Shown piece after piece: positions 8,207 through 17,857 of a DNA stretch of 64,000 nt; position 1 is the stretch's first letter, and each line of letters opens with the position of its first letter. Source of the stretch: Desulfofundulus salinus (GTDB taxonomy: Bacteria > Bacillota > Desulfotomaculia > Desulfotomaculales > Desulfovirgulaceae). The notes beneath the pieces are model-generated. The model searched no databases, was not told the DNA's origin, and saw nothing but the letters and a program-made list of their open reading frames with translations. The stretch is taken from the NCBI RefSeq assembly GCF_003627965.1, contig NZ_RBWE01000001.1:2305566-2369565 (forward strand). The letters run 5' to 3'. The position numbers and the translations under genes are program-made.

Positions 8207-9083
8207 CCTTCCGGTTGTAAATACCCAGCAGGCGCATGGCCATCAACTCGCCCACCCGTGCAGCAGCCGAAGTCATAATGTCCAGGTTGCCCGCATAAGT
8301 GGGCAGGAAGTCCCCCGCCCCGGTCACTTCGATGATCGTAGTCACCTTGTTTCCTTCCACCAGCGGCTCTACCCGGAGCCGGTAACCGGGAACGTACTCC
8401 TGAATGCGCCGTACCATGTCGAGTACTGCAGCGCGAATTTTATCCTCATCCGGATGCTCCACCAGAGTGTAGATGGTGTTATGCATCATAATTGGGGGAT
8501 CGGCTGGATTAAGGATAATAATGGCCTTGCCCTTTTGAGCTCCACCCACCACTTCCAGAGCTTTGGCCGTGGTCTCAGTAAACTCATCGATATTCTGGCG
8601 CGTACCCGGCCCCGCGCTCTTGCTGGCAATGGAGGAAACGATTTCCGCATATTGGACACCTGCAACGCGGTTAATAGCTGCTACGATGGGCACGGTGGCC
8701 TGACCACCGCAGGTAACCATGTTCACGTTCATGGCATCCAGATGCTTATCTATGTTAACCACCGGGACCACGTAAGGACCCACCGCCGCCGGAGTGAGGT
8801 CGATGGCAATTTTGCCCGCCTCCCGCAGCAGGGGAGCATGTTTGAGATGAGGCTTGGCTCCGGTAGCGTCAAAGACAATCTTGATCTCCGGTTCCCGCAA
8901 TACTGCGTCGATCCCTTCGTGTGAGGCTTTAATGCCCAGTGATCTGGCCCGGGCCAGGCCCTCGGACTCCGGGTAAATCCCCACCATCATGGCTACTTCC
9001 ACGTATTTGCTGCGCAACAGTTTGTACATCAGGTCGGTACCGATGTTACCCGGCCCGACGATGGCTGCCTTTATTTTTTCCAA
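8187..9083 (-). CDS. mhpF: Acetaldehyde dehydrogenase (acylating)
   Basis: A 298-residue DmpF/BphJ/MhpF-type enzyme: N-terminal Rossmann loop [15 protein letters not shown], catalytic cysteine in [12 protein letters not shown] (near residue 127), and the MHNTIYT segment. It converts channelled acetaldehyde with NAD and CoA to acetyl-CoA. It is encoded upstream of and overlapping its aldolase partner. In an anaerobe the product feeds the acetyl-CoA pathway directly. Confidence 0.96.
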   Translation of the reverse strand: MEKIKAAIVGPGNIGTDLMYKLLRSKYVEVAMMVGIYPESEGLARARSLGIKASHEGIDAVLREPEIKIVFDATGAKPHLKHAPLLREAGKIAIDLTPAAVGPYVVPVVNIDKHLDAMNVNMVTCGGQATVPIVAAINRVAGVQYAEIVSSIASKSAGPGTRQNIDEFTETTAKALEVVGGAQKGKAIIILNPADPPIMMHNTIYTLVEHPDEDKIRAAVLDMVRRIQEYVPGYRLRVEPLVEGNKVTTIIEVTGAGDFLPTYAGNLDIMTSAAARVGELMAMRLLGIYNRKDVESCA

Positions 9084-9109
9084 GAGAACATCCTCCTCAA
9101 AGTTGAAAA

Positions 9110-9892
9110 TTAAGCATCTACAAATCTTGCGGTTACCGTGCCCAGGCGGTCGAAAGAAGCGCGGATCACCGAACCGGGACTCACCGCCACTGCCTGGGTG
9201 AACGAACCGGAAAGCACCACCATACCCGGCTCCAGGCTCAACCCGTAGCGGGCCACCGCGTTGGCCAGCCAGGCCACCGCCGCCGCCGGGTGGCCAAGCA
9301 CTGCGGCTCCCGCCCCGGTAGCAAAGACTTCCCCATCCTTTTCCAGTACCAGCCCGAGCAGGCGCAAGTCCAACCCTTCCACCGGCATTAACGTCCCACC
9401 CAGAATAATGGCCGCCGAGGAAGCATTGTCGGCAATGGTATCCTGAATTTTTATCTTCCAGTCCCTGATTCTACTGTCAATAATCTCTAATGCGGGCATT
9501 ATTCCCGCCGTGGCCCGTAATACATCGGCCACGGTAACCCCGGGGCCGGTTAGCCGCTCCCGCAGCACAAAAGCTATTTCTGCTTCTACCCTGGGCTGAA
9601 TCAGCCTCGACAGGCGTACCGGTTCACCCTCAATCAGAACCATGGTGTCCAGAATATGACCATAATCTGGCTCATAAACCCCCAGCATCTGTTGCATGGC
9701 CCTGCTGGTCAGGCCAATCTTCATCCCCACCACCCTTTGGCCCCGGGCACACTTGCGTTCTATTACCTTCAATTGAATCTGATAGGCCGTGGGAATATCT
9801 ATTTCCGGCCAGGCTGCTGTCAGCGGTTCGATGGGCATTCCAGTTTCTTCAGCCTGCAGTAACCGCCCGGCCCATTCTTCAATTTGCGGCAT
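9110..9892 (-). CDS. mhpD: 2-oxopent-4-enoate (2-hydroxypenta-2,4-dienoate) hydratase
   Basis: A 260-residue member of the fumarylacetoacetate hydrolase superfamily, MhpD/DmpE/BphH type. [14 protein letters not shown] and [12 protein letters not shown] are the family's metal- and substrate-binding blocks. It hydrates 2-hydroxypenta-2,4-dienoate to 4-hydroxy-2-oxovalerate, the substrate of the next enzyme. A decarboxylase of the same superfamily (DmpH) is a less likely alternative, because no paralogue is present and the downstream genes form the canonical hydratase-aldolase-dehydrogenase trio. Confidence 0.9.
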   Translation of the reverse strand: MPQIEEWAGRLLQAEETGMPIEPLTAAWPEIDIPTAYQIQLKVIERKCARGQRVVGMKIGLTSRAMQQMLGVYEPDYGHILDTMVLIEGEPVRLSRLIQPRVEAEIAFVLRERLTGPGVTVADVLRATAGIMPALEIIDSRIRDWKIKIQDTIADNASSAAIILGGTLMPVEGLDLRLLGLVLEKDGEVFATGAGAAVLGHPAAAVAWLANAVARYGLSLEPGMVVLSGSFTQAVAVSPGSVIRASFDRLGTVTARFVDA

Positions 9893-9977
9893 GGTCTCAA
9901 CTCCATCTATTTGATATTACAGAACAATGTTTTGGGATTATACAAAATCAGACGGACATTATATCCGGTACTGCACC

Positions 9978-10808
9978 CTACGCCGGCCCCAGAACTTCAA
10001 AGCGCAGATCAGCTAGCGGCGCATCCAGCACTGAACGCCCTATATCTATAATGTCCACATCCAGCTCTGCGATGGCCGGCAGATCTTCCCTGGTGATTCC
10101 CCCGGAAAAAGCAAGGCGCACTCCCTGCCGCCATCCACGCCTGCGCAGGTACCCGGCCACAAGGGTCACATCTTCCACGCGGCCGGTGTCTACCATTAAG
10201 ACGGCAGCTCCATTGGTTGCCGCCTGGGCAGCCTCTTCGGTAATGTCGCCCCACTCACCGCGCAGCTGGATGACCTTTTTACCGGGCAGAGCCGCTACCG
10301 CCTGCAGGGTGCTGGAGATACCTCCAAACATACGGATATAGTTTTTATCCAGGTAGATGAAGGGATCATCCACGATCCGGGTGGCCACACCGCCCACTGC
10401 CGCAGCCCGGCGCAAATTCTGTCGCCAGGGCAAAGGAAGCTTTTTCCATCCTCCACACACCACCCGGATACGGCCGGGAAGCATCTCACGGAACGAACGG
10501 GCGGCGGTGGCTACGCCGGAAGCCTTGCCGATCCAACCCAACACTCGATCTTCGGCCACGGCCAGGGTCATGGCCGGCCCGATAAGAGTGAATACCGCCT
10601 GACCGGCCAGCACACTCATTCCCTCCCGCACCTGACTGCGTACTTCCAGCCCCAAAGAACGAGCCTCATCGATGCTTTCGCTCAGACCGGCCACCACCGC
10701 CGGCTGGGTAAAGACCACCCCGGCCTGGAAGATACGATTTTCCATCCCTTTGAAGATGGAACAGCGAATATCATCGGGAGGGAGAATGTGCTTTTCCATT
10801 TGAGCCAA
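9978..10808 (-). CDS. NadC-like (nicotinate/quinolinate phosphoribosyltransferase superfamily) protein
   Basis: A 276-residue protein with the architecture of quinolinate phosphoribosyltransferase: N-terminal alpha/beta sandwich (residues 1-105), then a barrel starting IGKASGVATAARSF. The C-terminal FSGGITREDLPAIAELDVDIIDIGR matches the NadC phosphate-binding segment. True NadC uses PRPP to make nicotinate mononucleotide with decarboxylation. No nadA or nadB is nearby and the gene sits inside a catabolic operon, so I infer a specialised role. ModD-type relatives in metal operons are another precedent. Function uncertain; superfamily fairly sure. Confidence 0.75.
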   Translation of the reverse strand: MAQMEKHILPPDDIRCSIFKGMENRIFQAGVVFTQPAVVAGLSESIDEARSLGLEVRSQVREGMSVLAGQAVFTLIGPAMTLAVAEDRVLGWIGKASGVATAARSFREMLPGRIRVVCGGWKKLPLPWRQNLRRAAAVGGVATRIVDDPFIYLDKNYIRMFGGISSTLQAVAALPGKKVIQLRGEWGDITEEAAQAATNGAAVLMVDTGRVEDVTLVAGYLRRRGWRQGVRLAFSGGITREDLPAIAELDVDIIDIGRSVLDAPLADLRFEVLGPA

Positions 10809-10823
10809 CCTCCTGCCAGCTCC

Positions 10824-12266
10824 TTAACAAATCTTAAATCGAGACGGATCGATGCCCCTCTGCTTCAACCATTTGGGAAGCAGTTCCCCGTCTACTCGAC
10901 GTGAAACGAGAGGTGCTTTCTGCAGCAGGTATTCACCCAGGGAACGGCTGACGTTCAAAGCTCCTGAAGCACCGTCAAAGGCAAGGATCTTATCCGTACC
11001 CGCAACCCGCTTGGCAAAACGCACTGCCGTGTCCAAATCCTCCGCCAGCAACGTGTGCCTGGTGTAGCTGATGTTCTGCGGATCCCGGTTAAGCAGCTCT
11101 GCCTGTTCCCTGCCCACTACAATGGTCGGGATATGCTCGGTAAAGAAGGCGCTGGGATACCCACCCCAGGCATAGTTATGGATAACTACCTTAATCGCCG
11201 GATTTACCGGCGGCACCCCTTCGATCAGCGGCCGCCCGTCTTCACCGTAGAAGGCCTCCGTATACCAGGTGTACGGCGGCAGCGGATCGTCCAGGTCGAA
11301 AAGGTCACGGTTAGCTCCGGCGAAGTTGGCGAAAATGACCCCCGCCGCAAATACATATGGCACCGGGCTGGGGAAGTCCAGAATGGTGATGGCCTCATCA
11401 ATCTCACCCAGCAGGGTCATCATCTTGCCATAATCCCGGCAACCCAGATAAGTAACCCGGTCGTTGAGCGCATAGAGGTCGTTGTCCGCGTCCACCCCTA
11501 CCACCCCGCTGGGCGACATCATCAGAAATACGGCGCAGGCAAATTTTTCCTGAACAAAAGGAGAATCAAAGATTGCCCTGGCCACAAAGTTGGCCGCCCG
11601 TGGACCCAGGTTCTGGTGATAAGTGGAGCGGGTTTCTATCCGCGCATAGGACATACCGAAGGGTTTTACAGCCCGGTCCACCTGACGGTGGAAATGCACT
11701 TCCCGCACGTCACTGTTGTGGGCGTGGATGATCCACCGGGCATCGTATATTTTTTTGATGCCGTAAAGAGTGCCGATTTCGGTCTCGATGGCAACCCCCT
11801 CATCCACCGGAGCCACGCCGGCGGCCTTGCCTTCGTAGTATTCGTCCAGGCCAAATGCCTTAATATATTCTTCGCTCTCCCGGAAACGCAGCCCCACACC
11901 TACCCGCAGGCGTATATCCGTACATCCCGTGCGTTCCCGCACCACATCCCGGATGGTCCTGAGCATCTCGGCATATGGTGCTCCACCCAGTAAAGTAAAA
12001 CCGTGGTGTGAACCCAGCACATTTACCGAGTCGCCGGGTTTGATCATGCTCAGGTCCACTTTTTCCATCTGCTTCCGGGTGGCTTCCCGGATCACCTCCA
12101 GGCCGCCCTCACCCGGGTAAATTACCGGCGCCGCGTCCGGAAAGAGATCCCGTACCAGCACGGAAACCATTTCCGGCAACTCTGCGGCCCGCTTGCGGAC
12201 CAGCTCGGGTGCTACCCCGTACTGGGAACGACGCGGCGGCAAGGGCTTAATCGGTGCGCGTAACAT
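10824..12266 (-). CDS. Protein of unknown function, 480 residues, possibly related to the LarA/DUF2088 fold
   Basis: I do not recognise this protein with confidence. It is soluble, with no signal or membrane segments, and rich in His and aromatic residues: GSHHGFTLLGG near residue 85, IIHAHNSDVREVHFHRQ near 180, VVIHNYAWGGYPSAFF near 375. The succession PGDSVNVLGSHHG, then an amphipathic stretch, then EIGTLYGIKKIYDARWIIHA and AVKPFG recalls the order of blocks in the N-terminal half of LarA, the nickel-pincer lactate racemase; this is by eye only. It overlaps the ferredoxin/BFD gene by 20 bases and precedes the NadC-like gene by 15, so it is a core operon member and perhaps the enzyme that acts on the unknown substrate. 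Confidence 0.5.
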   Translation of the reverse strand: MLRAPIKPLPPRRSQYGVAPELVRKRAAELPEMVSVLVRDLFPDAAPVIYPGEGGLEVIREATRKQMEKVDLSMIKPGDSVNVLGSHHGFTLLGGAPYAEMLRTIRDVVRERTGCTDIRLRVGVGLRFRESEEYIKAFGLDEYYEGKAAGVAPVDEGVAIETEIGTLYGIKKIYDARWIIHAHNSDVREVHFHRQVDRAVKPFGMSYARIETRSTYHQNLGPRAANFVARAIFDSPFVQEKFACAVFLMMSPSGVVGVDADNDLYALNDRVTYLGCRDYGKMMTLLGEIDEAITILDFPSPVPYVFAAGVIFANFAGANRDLFDLDDPLPPYTWYTEAFYGEDGRPLIEGVPPVNPAIKVVIHNYAWGGYPSAFFTEHIPTIVVGREQAELLNRDPQNISYTRHTLLAEDLDTAVRFAKRVAGTDKILAFDGASGALNVSRSLGEYLLQKAPLVSRRVDGELLPKWLKQRGIDPSRFKIC

Positions 12267-12879
12267 TTATTTCCCCCCTTTCACTGGTTTCTACCAGCGA
12301 ATCCAGCAGTTTACGGTCTTCATCGAAGTAAAACCCGCGTTGGGCATATTTTTTCTTAACCTCTTCCGGAATATCCCAAACCGTAGGCGTCAAGCCATAC
12401 CATTGATAACCTCTGGCAGGCCGCTCCGGTACAATTCCCGCTGCATGCAGCAACCGCAATACCGGCTGGATACACTCCACCTTACACCCGGTACGTACAC
12501 CTGTGCGCCGGGAGATCTCTTCCGGAGATTTCGCTCCCTTGAGTACCGCCGCCGCCACTTCCTCGGCCCTGGTAGCCGTACAGTAGCAGATAATCTGTTT
12601 GGGATGCAGATGCGCTCTCCGGCAGAGATCATTGACAGCCGCCATATCTACCCCCGCCAGGCTCTCCTGTACTACCCGCGACTGTTCAAGGTGGGCCATG
12701 GTGATGGCCATTTCCGGACAGCGCTGTTCGCAGTTGGCACAACCCAGACAGTTTTCCGGGTCTACCACTGCTTTTTTGTTTTCCACCTTAATGGCCAGCA
12801 CCGGACACACCCGTTCACAGCGCGTGCAGCCCTTACATTTATCCACATCTACTACCGCGTATAAGGTTACTGCGCGCAC
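12247..12879 (-). CDS. 2x[4Fe-4S] ferredoxin fused to a BFD-like [2Fe-2S] domain
   Basis: The N-terminal half has two bacterial ferredoxin motifs, CKGCTRCERVCP and CLGCANCEQRCP. A BFD-like domain follows, with ICYCTATRAEEV and RTGCKVECIQPVL supplying a CxC...CxxxxC set. About 80 charged residues without a clear domain end the protein. It probably delivers or accepts electrons for the neighbouring 480-residue protein, with which it overlaps. I chose the GTG at 12879, preceded by a GGGGGGGTGGA stretch, over the TTG at 12909, because the latter lies inside the candidate operator. First gene of the operon. Confidence 0.8.
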   Translation of the reverse strand: MRAVTLYAVVDVDKCKGCTRCERVCPVLAIKVENKKAVVDPENCLGCANCEQRCPEMAITMAHLEQSRVVQESLAGVDMAAVNDLCRRAHLHPKQIICYCTATRAEEVAAAVLKGAKSPEEISRRTGVRTGCKVECIQPVLRLLHAAGIVPERPARGYQWYGLTPTVWDIPEEVKKKYAQRGFYFDEDRKLLDSLVETSERGEINVTRTD

Positions 12880-12894
12880 GGTCCACCCCCCCTT

Positions 12895-12911
12895 GTTTGA
12901 CATTATCAAAT
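12895..12911. promoter_or_regulatory. Candidate IclR operator, site 3
   Basis: GTTTGACATTATCAAAT matches the GTTTG-N7-CAAAC palindrome found twice before the alcohol dehydrogenase operon. It lies 16 bases before the start of the ferredoxin/BFD gene and about 90 bases beyond the end of iclR, where an IclR protein would be expected to bind. Confidence 0.6.
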
Positions 12912-12997
12912 ACTATGCGTCTGTGTAGAATATAATTCGCCTTCTTAATCTAAATCCCTGCTAATCATCAAAAAAAATTCCTTTTTAGAGGATAAGT

Positions 12998-13819
12998 CTA
13001 AATTTTGCTGTAACCATTCAGCTCAACACCCGCGCCCATCTGCCGGGAAATCTCCCCGGCCACCTTCTTAAGGGACCCGGCAATACGGGACATTTTCTCC
13101 TCCGTCATTCGTGACGCCGGTCCGGAAACGCTGATTGCTCCCACCGGGCATTGACCATAACCGATAAGGGGTGCCGCTACGCAGCGCAGCCCCTCTTCAA
13201 TTTCCTCCCGGTCGTAGGATACCCCTTCTTCCCGGATCCGTGCCAGCTCCGCACTCAATTCTTCCCAGGTGGTGATAGTGTTGGCGGTAAATCTGGGCAG
13301 CCCCCGCTTTTTAACAATGGCCTGCGCCTTTTCTTCGGGAAGATAGGCCAGAATTGCCTTCCCCACGCCGGTACAATGGGCAGGCAGCCGTCTCCCGATG
13401 CGGGAGACCATGCGGATGGATTGCGGGCTGTCAATTTTATCCACGTAAACCACCTGGCCGTCGTCCATAATCACCAGGTGCACTGTTTCCCCATGTTCAT
13501 TCACCAGTTGTTGCAAATAAGGAGAGGCAATTTCACGCAGATCACAGTGCTCGAGAAAAGCCCCACCCAGGGCTAAAACTCGATAACCCAGCCGGTACCG
13601 GCCCGTTTTGATCTCCTGGTGCACATAGTTGTGTTTAACCAGAGTTTGCAGTAATCCAAAGGCAGTACTTTTATGAAGCCCCAGTTCCCGGCTGAGCTCA
13701 GAAAGGGAAACCGGTCCACGACACAGATACTCCAGGATCTTGATTGCCCTTTCCACTGATTGAATGGTATTTATTTCCTGCGCGGTTCCACTTCTGCTCC
13801 TGGTTCTTGCCACAGACAA
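12998..13819 (-). CDS. IclR-family transcriptional regulator
   Basis: A 273-residue regulator. The N-terminal winged helix starts at IQSVERAIKILEYLC (about residue 20), with LSELSRELGLHKSTAFGLLQTL as the recognition region. The effector-binding domain follows, with LRCVAAPLIGYGQCPVGAISVSGPA near residue 215. IclR proteins bind palindromic operators and small organic acids or aromatics, acting as repressors or activators. It is in the same orientation and directly upstream of the pentadienoate operon. TTAATA-N16-TATTAT on the minus strand, in the gap upstream of the gene, could be its promoter. Confidence 0.95.
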   Translation of the reverse strand: MSVARTRSRSGTAQEINTIQSVERAIKILEYLCRGPVSLSELSRELGLHKSTAFGLLQTLVKHNYVHQEIKTGRYRLGYRVLALGGAFLEHCDLREIASPYLQQLVNEHGETVHLVIMDDGQVVYVDKIDSPQSIRMVSRIGRRLPAHCTGVGKAILAYLPEEKAQAIVKKRGLPRFTANTITTWEELSAELARIREEGVSYDREEIEEGLRCVAAPLIGYGQCPVGAISVSGPASRMTEEKMSRIAGSLKKVAGEISRQMGAGVELNGYSKI

Positions 13820-13944
13820 CTGCCTCCTTTGCTACTTCTTCTGAACTTTTTCTTATTTTATAATATCGCATCCTGTTCATGTATTAACCTGCAAAACTCG
13901 CTGGCCGGTTCCCTGAACTCAAGGTGCCGGCCCTTGAAAAATCT

Positions 13945-15717
13945 TTAGCCACACTCTATTTGATACCGTTTCAACTTCTTGTACAGGCCGGCCCGGGATA
14001 TACCCAGCAGTTGGGCCGCCTGCCGCTTGTTGCCTTTGGTGGCCGCCAGGGCCTCTAAAATGGCTTCTCTTTCCGCCTCTTCCACCAGCCTGGGCAGGCC
14101 ACTGTGATTTGCCCGCTGCCCTCGGGCCAGGCCGGCCTTTTGCAGGTAGAGGGGCAGGTGTTTTTTCTGGATAACGGTGCCGTCCAGCACGTTATAGGCC
14201 CGTTCCAAAACATTTTCCAGTTCCCGCACATTGCCCGGCCAGTGGTGGTTCATCAGTATTTCCATGACCTCCGGGGAAACCCCGGTTACCCGCTGGCCGA
14301 ACTGGCGGTTGAAATGTTTAATGAAGTGCTCCACCAGGAGTTCCAGGTCATCCATGCGTTCCCGCAAAGGGGGAATATTTAAGGTGACCACGTTGATGCG
14401 GTAATACAAATCTTCCCGGAAGCGGCCTTTGCCGATCAGTTCTTCCAGGTTCTGGTTGGTAGCCGCGATAACCCGGACATCGACGCGGCGGGGCCTGGTG
14501 TCCCCCAACCGTTCAATTTCCTTTTCCTGCAGAACCCGCAGGAGTTTCGCCTGCATGGACATGGGCATATCGCCAATTTCATCCAAAAAAATGGTTCCCC
14601 CGTGGGCCAGCTCAAATTTGCCCGGCTGGCCGCCCTTGCGGGCTCCGGTGAAGGCCCCCTCCACGTAGCCGAATAACTCCGATTCCAGGAGATTCTCGGG
14701 CACCGCCGCACAGTTGACCTTGATAAAGGGGCCCTTGCTGCGCAGGCCTTCAGTATGCAGGGCGTGGGCAAAAAGTTCCTTGCCGGTGCCGCTCTCCCCC
14801 AGGATGAGGACGGTGGAACTGGTCATGGCCACCCGGCGGGCCGTTTCTTTGACGGCTTCAAATTGTTTATTGCGGCCGACAATCTGGTCAAAGCTGAACT
14901 TGCTGCGGTGAACCCGCTCCAGCTCGCCTCTATAGTAATCCAGCTCGCTTTTGAGATGGCGGATCTTTTTGATCAGGGCGTATAACTCTTCCACATCCCG
15001 AAAGGCCACCACTCCCAGGGCCCCGACAATTTCCCCGTCCCGGACCAGGGGCACCCGGTTGGCGATAACTTCATGGCCGTTGAGGTTGCCCAAATATCCA
15101 TATTCCGCTTCCCCCGTCTCCATGGCCCGGGGGAAGATGGGCTTGCTCTCCCCGTACACTTCATAAACGTTTTTGCCGATAATTTCTTCGGGGGTTTTGT
15201 TAAAGAAGCTGGCAAAATTATGGTTGGCCATGGTAATCACGTAATTCCGGTCTATGGCCACGATCCCGTCACTGGACAGATCCAGAATTAGCTCCAGTAA
15301 ATTTTTCAGCTCCCGGATGCGCGCGTTATCGCTGGAAAGCTCGTCGATGATATTCTGGATTTCATTGATATTTTGAAATTCCGATATGGCACCCACTATC
15401 TCCCCGTTACGCCAGATGGGAGTGCGGTTGACCAGGTAAACCCCGTCTTTCAGCTGCAGGCGGCGTCCCAGCTGCGGCCGCCCGTCCTTCAACACCTCCA
15501 ACAGTGGCGTACCCGGGAAAAACTCATTAATATGGCGGCCAATTAATTCTTCCCTTGGCAACTCAAGGTAGCGGGCGAACTGGGGGCTGCAGTAAATGAT
15601 CTCCCCCAACTTGTTTACGGCAACGACATTACTGGCCAGTGAATCTAAAATGTCATCCAGAGCCAGTGTTAATGTCTCCGCCGGTCTGACCTTCTTGCCC
15701 AAGCCCGTCCACCTCAC
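13945..15717 (-). CDS. Sigma-54-dependent transcriptional activator with two PAS domains
   Basis: A 590-residue enhancer-binding protein. PAS domain 1 is at about residues 15-110 and PAS domain 2 at about 135-245, followed by the AAA+ domain ([13 protein letters not shown]alker A near 315, [14 protein letters not shown] with the sigma-54-contacting GAFTGA loop, [13 protein letters not shown]alker B). A Fis-type helix-turn-helix ends the protein ([20 protein letters not shown]). The PAS domains suggest sensing of a small molecule or redox state. A sigma-54-type promoter before the CoA transferase gene, two genes upstream in the same orientation, is a likely target. Control of the flanking operons is also possible. 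Confidence 0.95.
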   Translation of the reverse strand: MRWTGLGKKVRPAETLTLALDDILDSLASNVVAVNKLGEIIYCSPQFARYLELPREELIGRHINEFFPGTPLLEVLKDGRPQLGRRLQLKDGVYLVNRTPIWRNGEIVGAISEFQNINEIQNIIDELSSDNARIRELKNLLELILDLSSDGIVAIDRNYVITMANHNFASFFNKTPEEIIGKNVYEVYGESKPIFPRAMETGEAEYGYLGNLNGHEVIANRVPLVRDGEIVGALGVVAFRDVEELYALIKKIRHLKSELDYYRGELERVHRSKFSFDQIVGRNKQFEAVKETARRVAMTSSTVLILGESGTGKELFAHALHTEGLRSKGPFIKVNCAAVPENLLESELFGYVEGAFTGARKGGQPGKFELAHGGTIFLDEIGDMPMSMQAKLLRVLQEKEIERLGDTRPRRVDVRVIAATNQNLEELIGKGRFREDLYYRINVVTLNIPPLRERMDDLELLVEHFIKHFNRQFGQRVTGVSPEVMEILMNHHWPGNVRELENVLERAYNVLDGTVIQKKHLPLYLQKAGLARGQRANHSGLPRLVEEAEREAILEALAATKGNKRQAAQLLGISRAGLYKKLKRYQIECG

Positions 15718-15960
15718 CGCCAGGCATTCTATTTATGTTTACACCTGATCTACTTTTTTCTATACATCGTCCTTAAATCCTCCCTTTCTTTCCCAAGCAA
15801 TAATCAGCACTTTTTGGAGGTGTACCAAACTAAAAAACATATCCAAAACAAAACAATTAAGGCAACGATAAAAAGAAAGTTTTGAATATTAAAGGAAATG
15901 ACAACATTGCGCCTAAATATATTAAAAATAGAGTACTTGCAGGCGAAAGGGGGTTGGTTG

Positions 15961-16203
15961 ATGAAGGCCGTTGTGGACCGGATGGGGGGAGAATTTGCCG
16001 TAATCCTGCTGGGCCGGGAAGAATACAAAATAATCCTGCCCCGCACCTACCTGCCCGAAGAAACCATGGAAAGTGACGTGCTGGATATTGCCATTAAAAT
16101 TAACCGCGATTCCCCTTTAAAACGCCACAAGAAACCGGGGCAGGCAAAAGAAAAAAACAGGCCTGGGGTCCAGTGGTTTTCCCGGGCCAGTCGCGATCAA
16201 TAA
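15961..16203 (+). CDS. DUF3006 domain-containing small protein
   Basis: An 80-residue protein. It has the DUF3006 opening MKAVVDRMGGEFAVILLG and then YKIILPRTYLPE, a small beta-rich domain of unknown role in Firmicutes. The ATG at 15961 follows AAAGGGGG at a good distance; the longer frame from 15898 has no such site. It is the lone plus-strand gene here and its end overlaps the convergent CoA transferase gene by 7 bases. The gap before it (15718-15960) shows no other gene. Confidence 0.75.
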   Translation: MKAVVDRMGGEFAVILLGREEYKIILPRTYLPEETMESDVLDIAIKINRDSPLKRHKKPGQAKEKNRPGVQWFSRASRDQ

Positions 16204-17561
16204 CTAACAACTTTGGCACCGGCCAGTTTATTGGTACGGGTCCAGATTTTTAACCTTTCGGCTTCCTTGACCAGTTCATCCCGGAACATGGGATGGGCAA
16301 TGGAAATCAACGCCTCTGCCCGCTCCCAGGTGGCCTTGCCCTTCAGGTTGACCATCCCGTATTCTGTTACCACGTACATGGCCGTGGCTCGGGATGTGGT
16401 TACAATCGACCCGGGAGTCAGTGTGGGCACAATGCGGGAGCGCAGTTGGCCGTTCTTATCCCGGTAGGTGGAACTGATGCAAATGAATGCCTTGCCCCCG
16501 CGGGAGAGGAAAGCCCCTTCGACAAAATCCACCTGCCCGCCGGTACCGCTGATGTGCCTGATGCCGGCAGATTCGGAACAAACCTGGCCGTAAAGGTCGA
16601 TCTCCACCGCATTGTTGATGGATACGACTTTATCATTTTGGGCAATGACCTGAGGTGAGTTGGTATAATCAACGGGATAACTGGCCACGGCCGGGTTATT
16701 GTGCAGGAACTCGTATAGCTTCTTGCTGCCCATGGCAAAGGTAAACACCATTTTATACTTGTCGATGTTCTTGCGCCTTCCCGTAACCTTGCCGGTCAGA
16801 TACATGTCCATCATGGCATCCACCATCATCTCCGTGTGAATGCCCAGATCCTTTAAATCAGACCCGGCAATCAACTTCCCCACCGCATTGGGCATCCCAC
16901 CGATACCCAGCTGGATGCAGGAACCGTCCTCAATGTTTTCTACAATCTGCATGGCAATTTTTTCGTCAACTTCTGTTATCTTCGGCTGGGCTAACTCCGG
17001 AACGGGCCAGTTGCTGCTCTCCACGATATAATCGACCCTGGAGATATGAATGCACTCCTGGTTCCCGCCCGGGCAGCGGGGCATGTTCTTGTTGACTTCT
17101 ACAATGACCACCTTGGCCCGCTCAATGGCCGCCATGGTGGACGAGTTATTTAAACCAAAGTTAAAGAAGCCGTGTTCGTCCATGGGCGTTACCGCCAGCA
17201 TACACACATCCACATGCGCGTACTTCCGGTAGTAGGTGGGCATCTCCCGGAAGAGCATGGGGATATAATAACACAATTCCTGGTCGTGCAGCTTCCGGTC
17301 TATAGCGCTGAAGTGCCAGTTGTTGTAGATAAAATGTTCCCGGTAGGGGTCCACCTGCACTACTTTGGGAACCCCCGCCGCCCGGGTTACCGCCCGGATC
17401 TTAACATCGTACAGTTCCTTTTTACGCCTGGCCAGTGCGGCGTCCAGATCCACCACCTGCCCGGCAAATTGCCCGTATTCCACCCAGTCGCCGGATTTAA
17501 TCACCTTAACCGCTTCATCGGCACTGACCAGTTTTCTTTTGTACTCCTCCCAGTAGCTCAC
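16197..17561 (-). CDS. Acetyl-CoA hydrolase/transferase family CoA-transferase
   Basis: A 454-residue family I CoA transferase of the 4-hydroxybutyrate or butyryl-CoA:acetate type (Cat2/AbfT-like). Visible blocks are CIQLGIGGMPNAVGKL near residue 225, NAVEIDLYGQVCSES near 315, the expected region of the oxoanion and glutamyl active site, and HISGTGGQVDFVEGA near 340. It exchanges CoA between acetate and another acid, so it could activate acids made by AOR or recover acetate. The exact acyl substrate is not readable. It has a sigma-54-type promoter about 190 bases upstream. Confidence 0.9.
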   Translation of the reverse strand: MSYWEEYKRKLVSADEAVKVIKSGDWVEYGQFAGQVVDLDAALARRKKELYDVKIRAVTRAAGVPKVVQVDPYREHFIYNNWHFSAIDRKLHDQELCYYIPMLFREMPTYYRKYAHVDVCMLAVTPMDEHGFFNFGLNNSSTMAAIERAKVVIVEVNKNMPRCPGGNQECIHISRVDYIVESSNWPVPELAQPKITEVDEKIAMQIVENIEDGSCIQLGIGGMPNAVGKLIAGSDLKDLGIHTEMMVDAMMDMYLTGKVTGRRKNIDKYKMVFTFAMGSKKLYEFLHNNPAVASYPVDYTNSPQVIAQNDKVVSINNAVEIDLYGQVCSESAGIRHISGTGGQVDFVEGAFLSRGGKAFICISSTYRDKNGQLRSRIVPTLTPGSIVTTSRATAMYVVTEYGMVNLKGKATWERAEALISIAHPMFRDELVKEAERLKIWTRTNKLAGAKVVSY

Positions 17562-17753
17562 CTTTTATACCTCCCTGCCCTTTATCCCCTTCCACTCTCT
17601 CCCCTAACCAAGGAAAAGTCCTTGATGACGATCTCACGCACTAAAAACTTCTCCTTTCCCCCGAAGCAGTTTTTGCCAGGTCCCTTGAAAAAGTCCTTCA
17701 CCAGCAGGAAACGCCGCACATAAACCGGGAAGAAGATTTTGGTTGTTGTTAGA

Positions 17754-17768
17754 GCAAAAGGCATACCA
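17754..17768 (-). promoter_or_regulatory. Candidate sigma-54 (-24/-12) promoter for the CoA transferase
   Basis: On the minus strand TGGTATGCCTTTTGC has GG at -24 and TTGC at -12 with the required spacing (consensus TGGCACG-N4-TTGC). Transcription would begin near 17742, leaving a leader of about 180 bases before the ATG at 17561. A sigma-54 activator gene is nearby, which raises the likelihood. Confidence 0.6.
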
Positions 17769-17857
17769 GTGGATATACCTGAATTGTCGCTCGTTTAAAA
17801 CTTTATTTTATTTGATTTTTCCATGGATTTTGACTAACGGCTGCCAGCGGCCAGATT

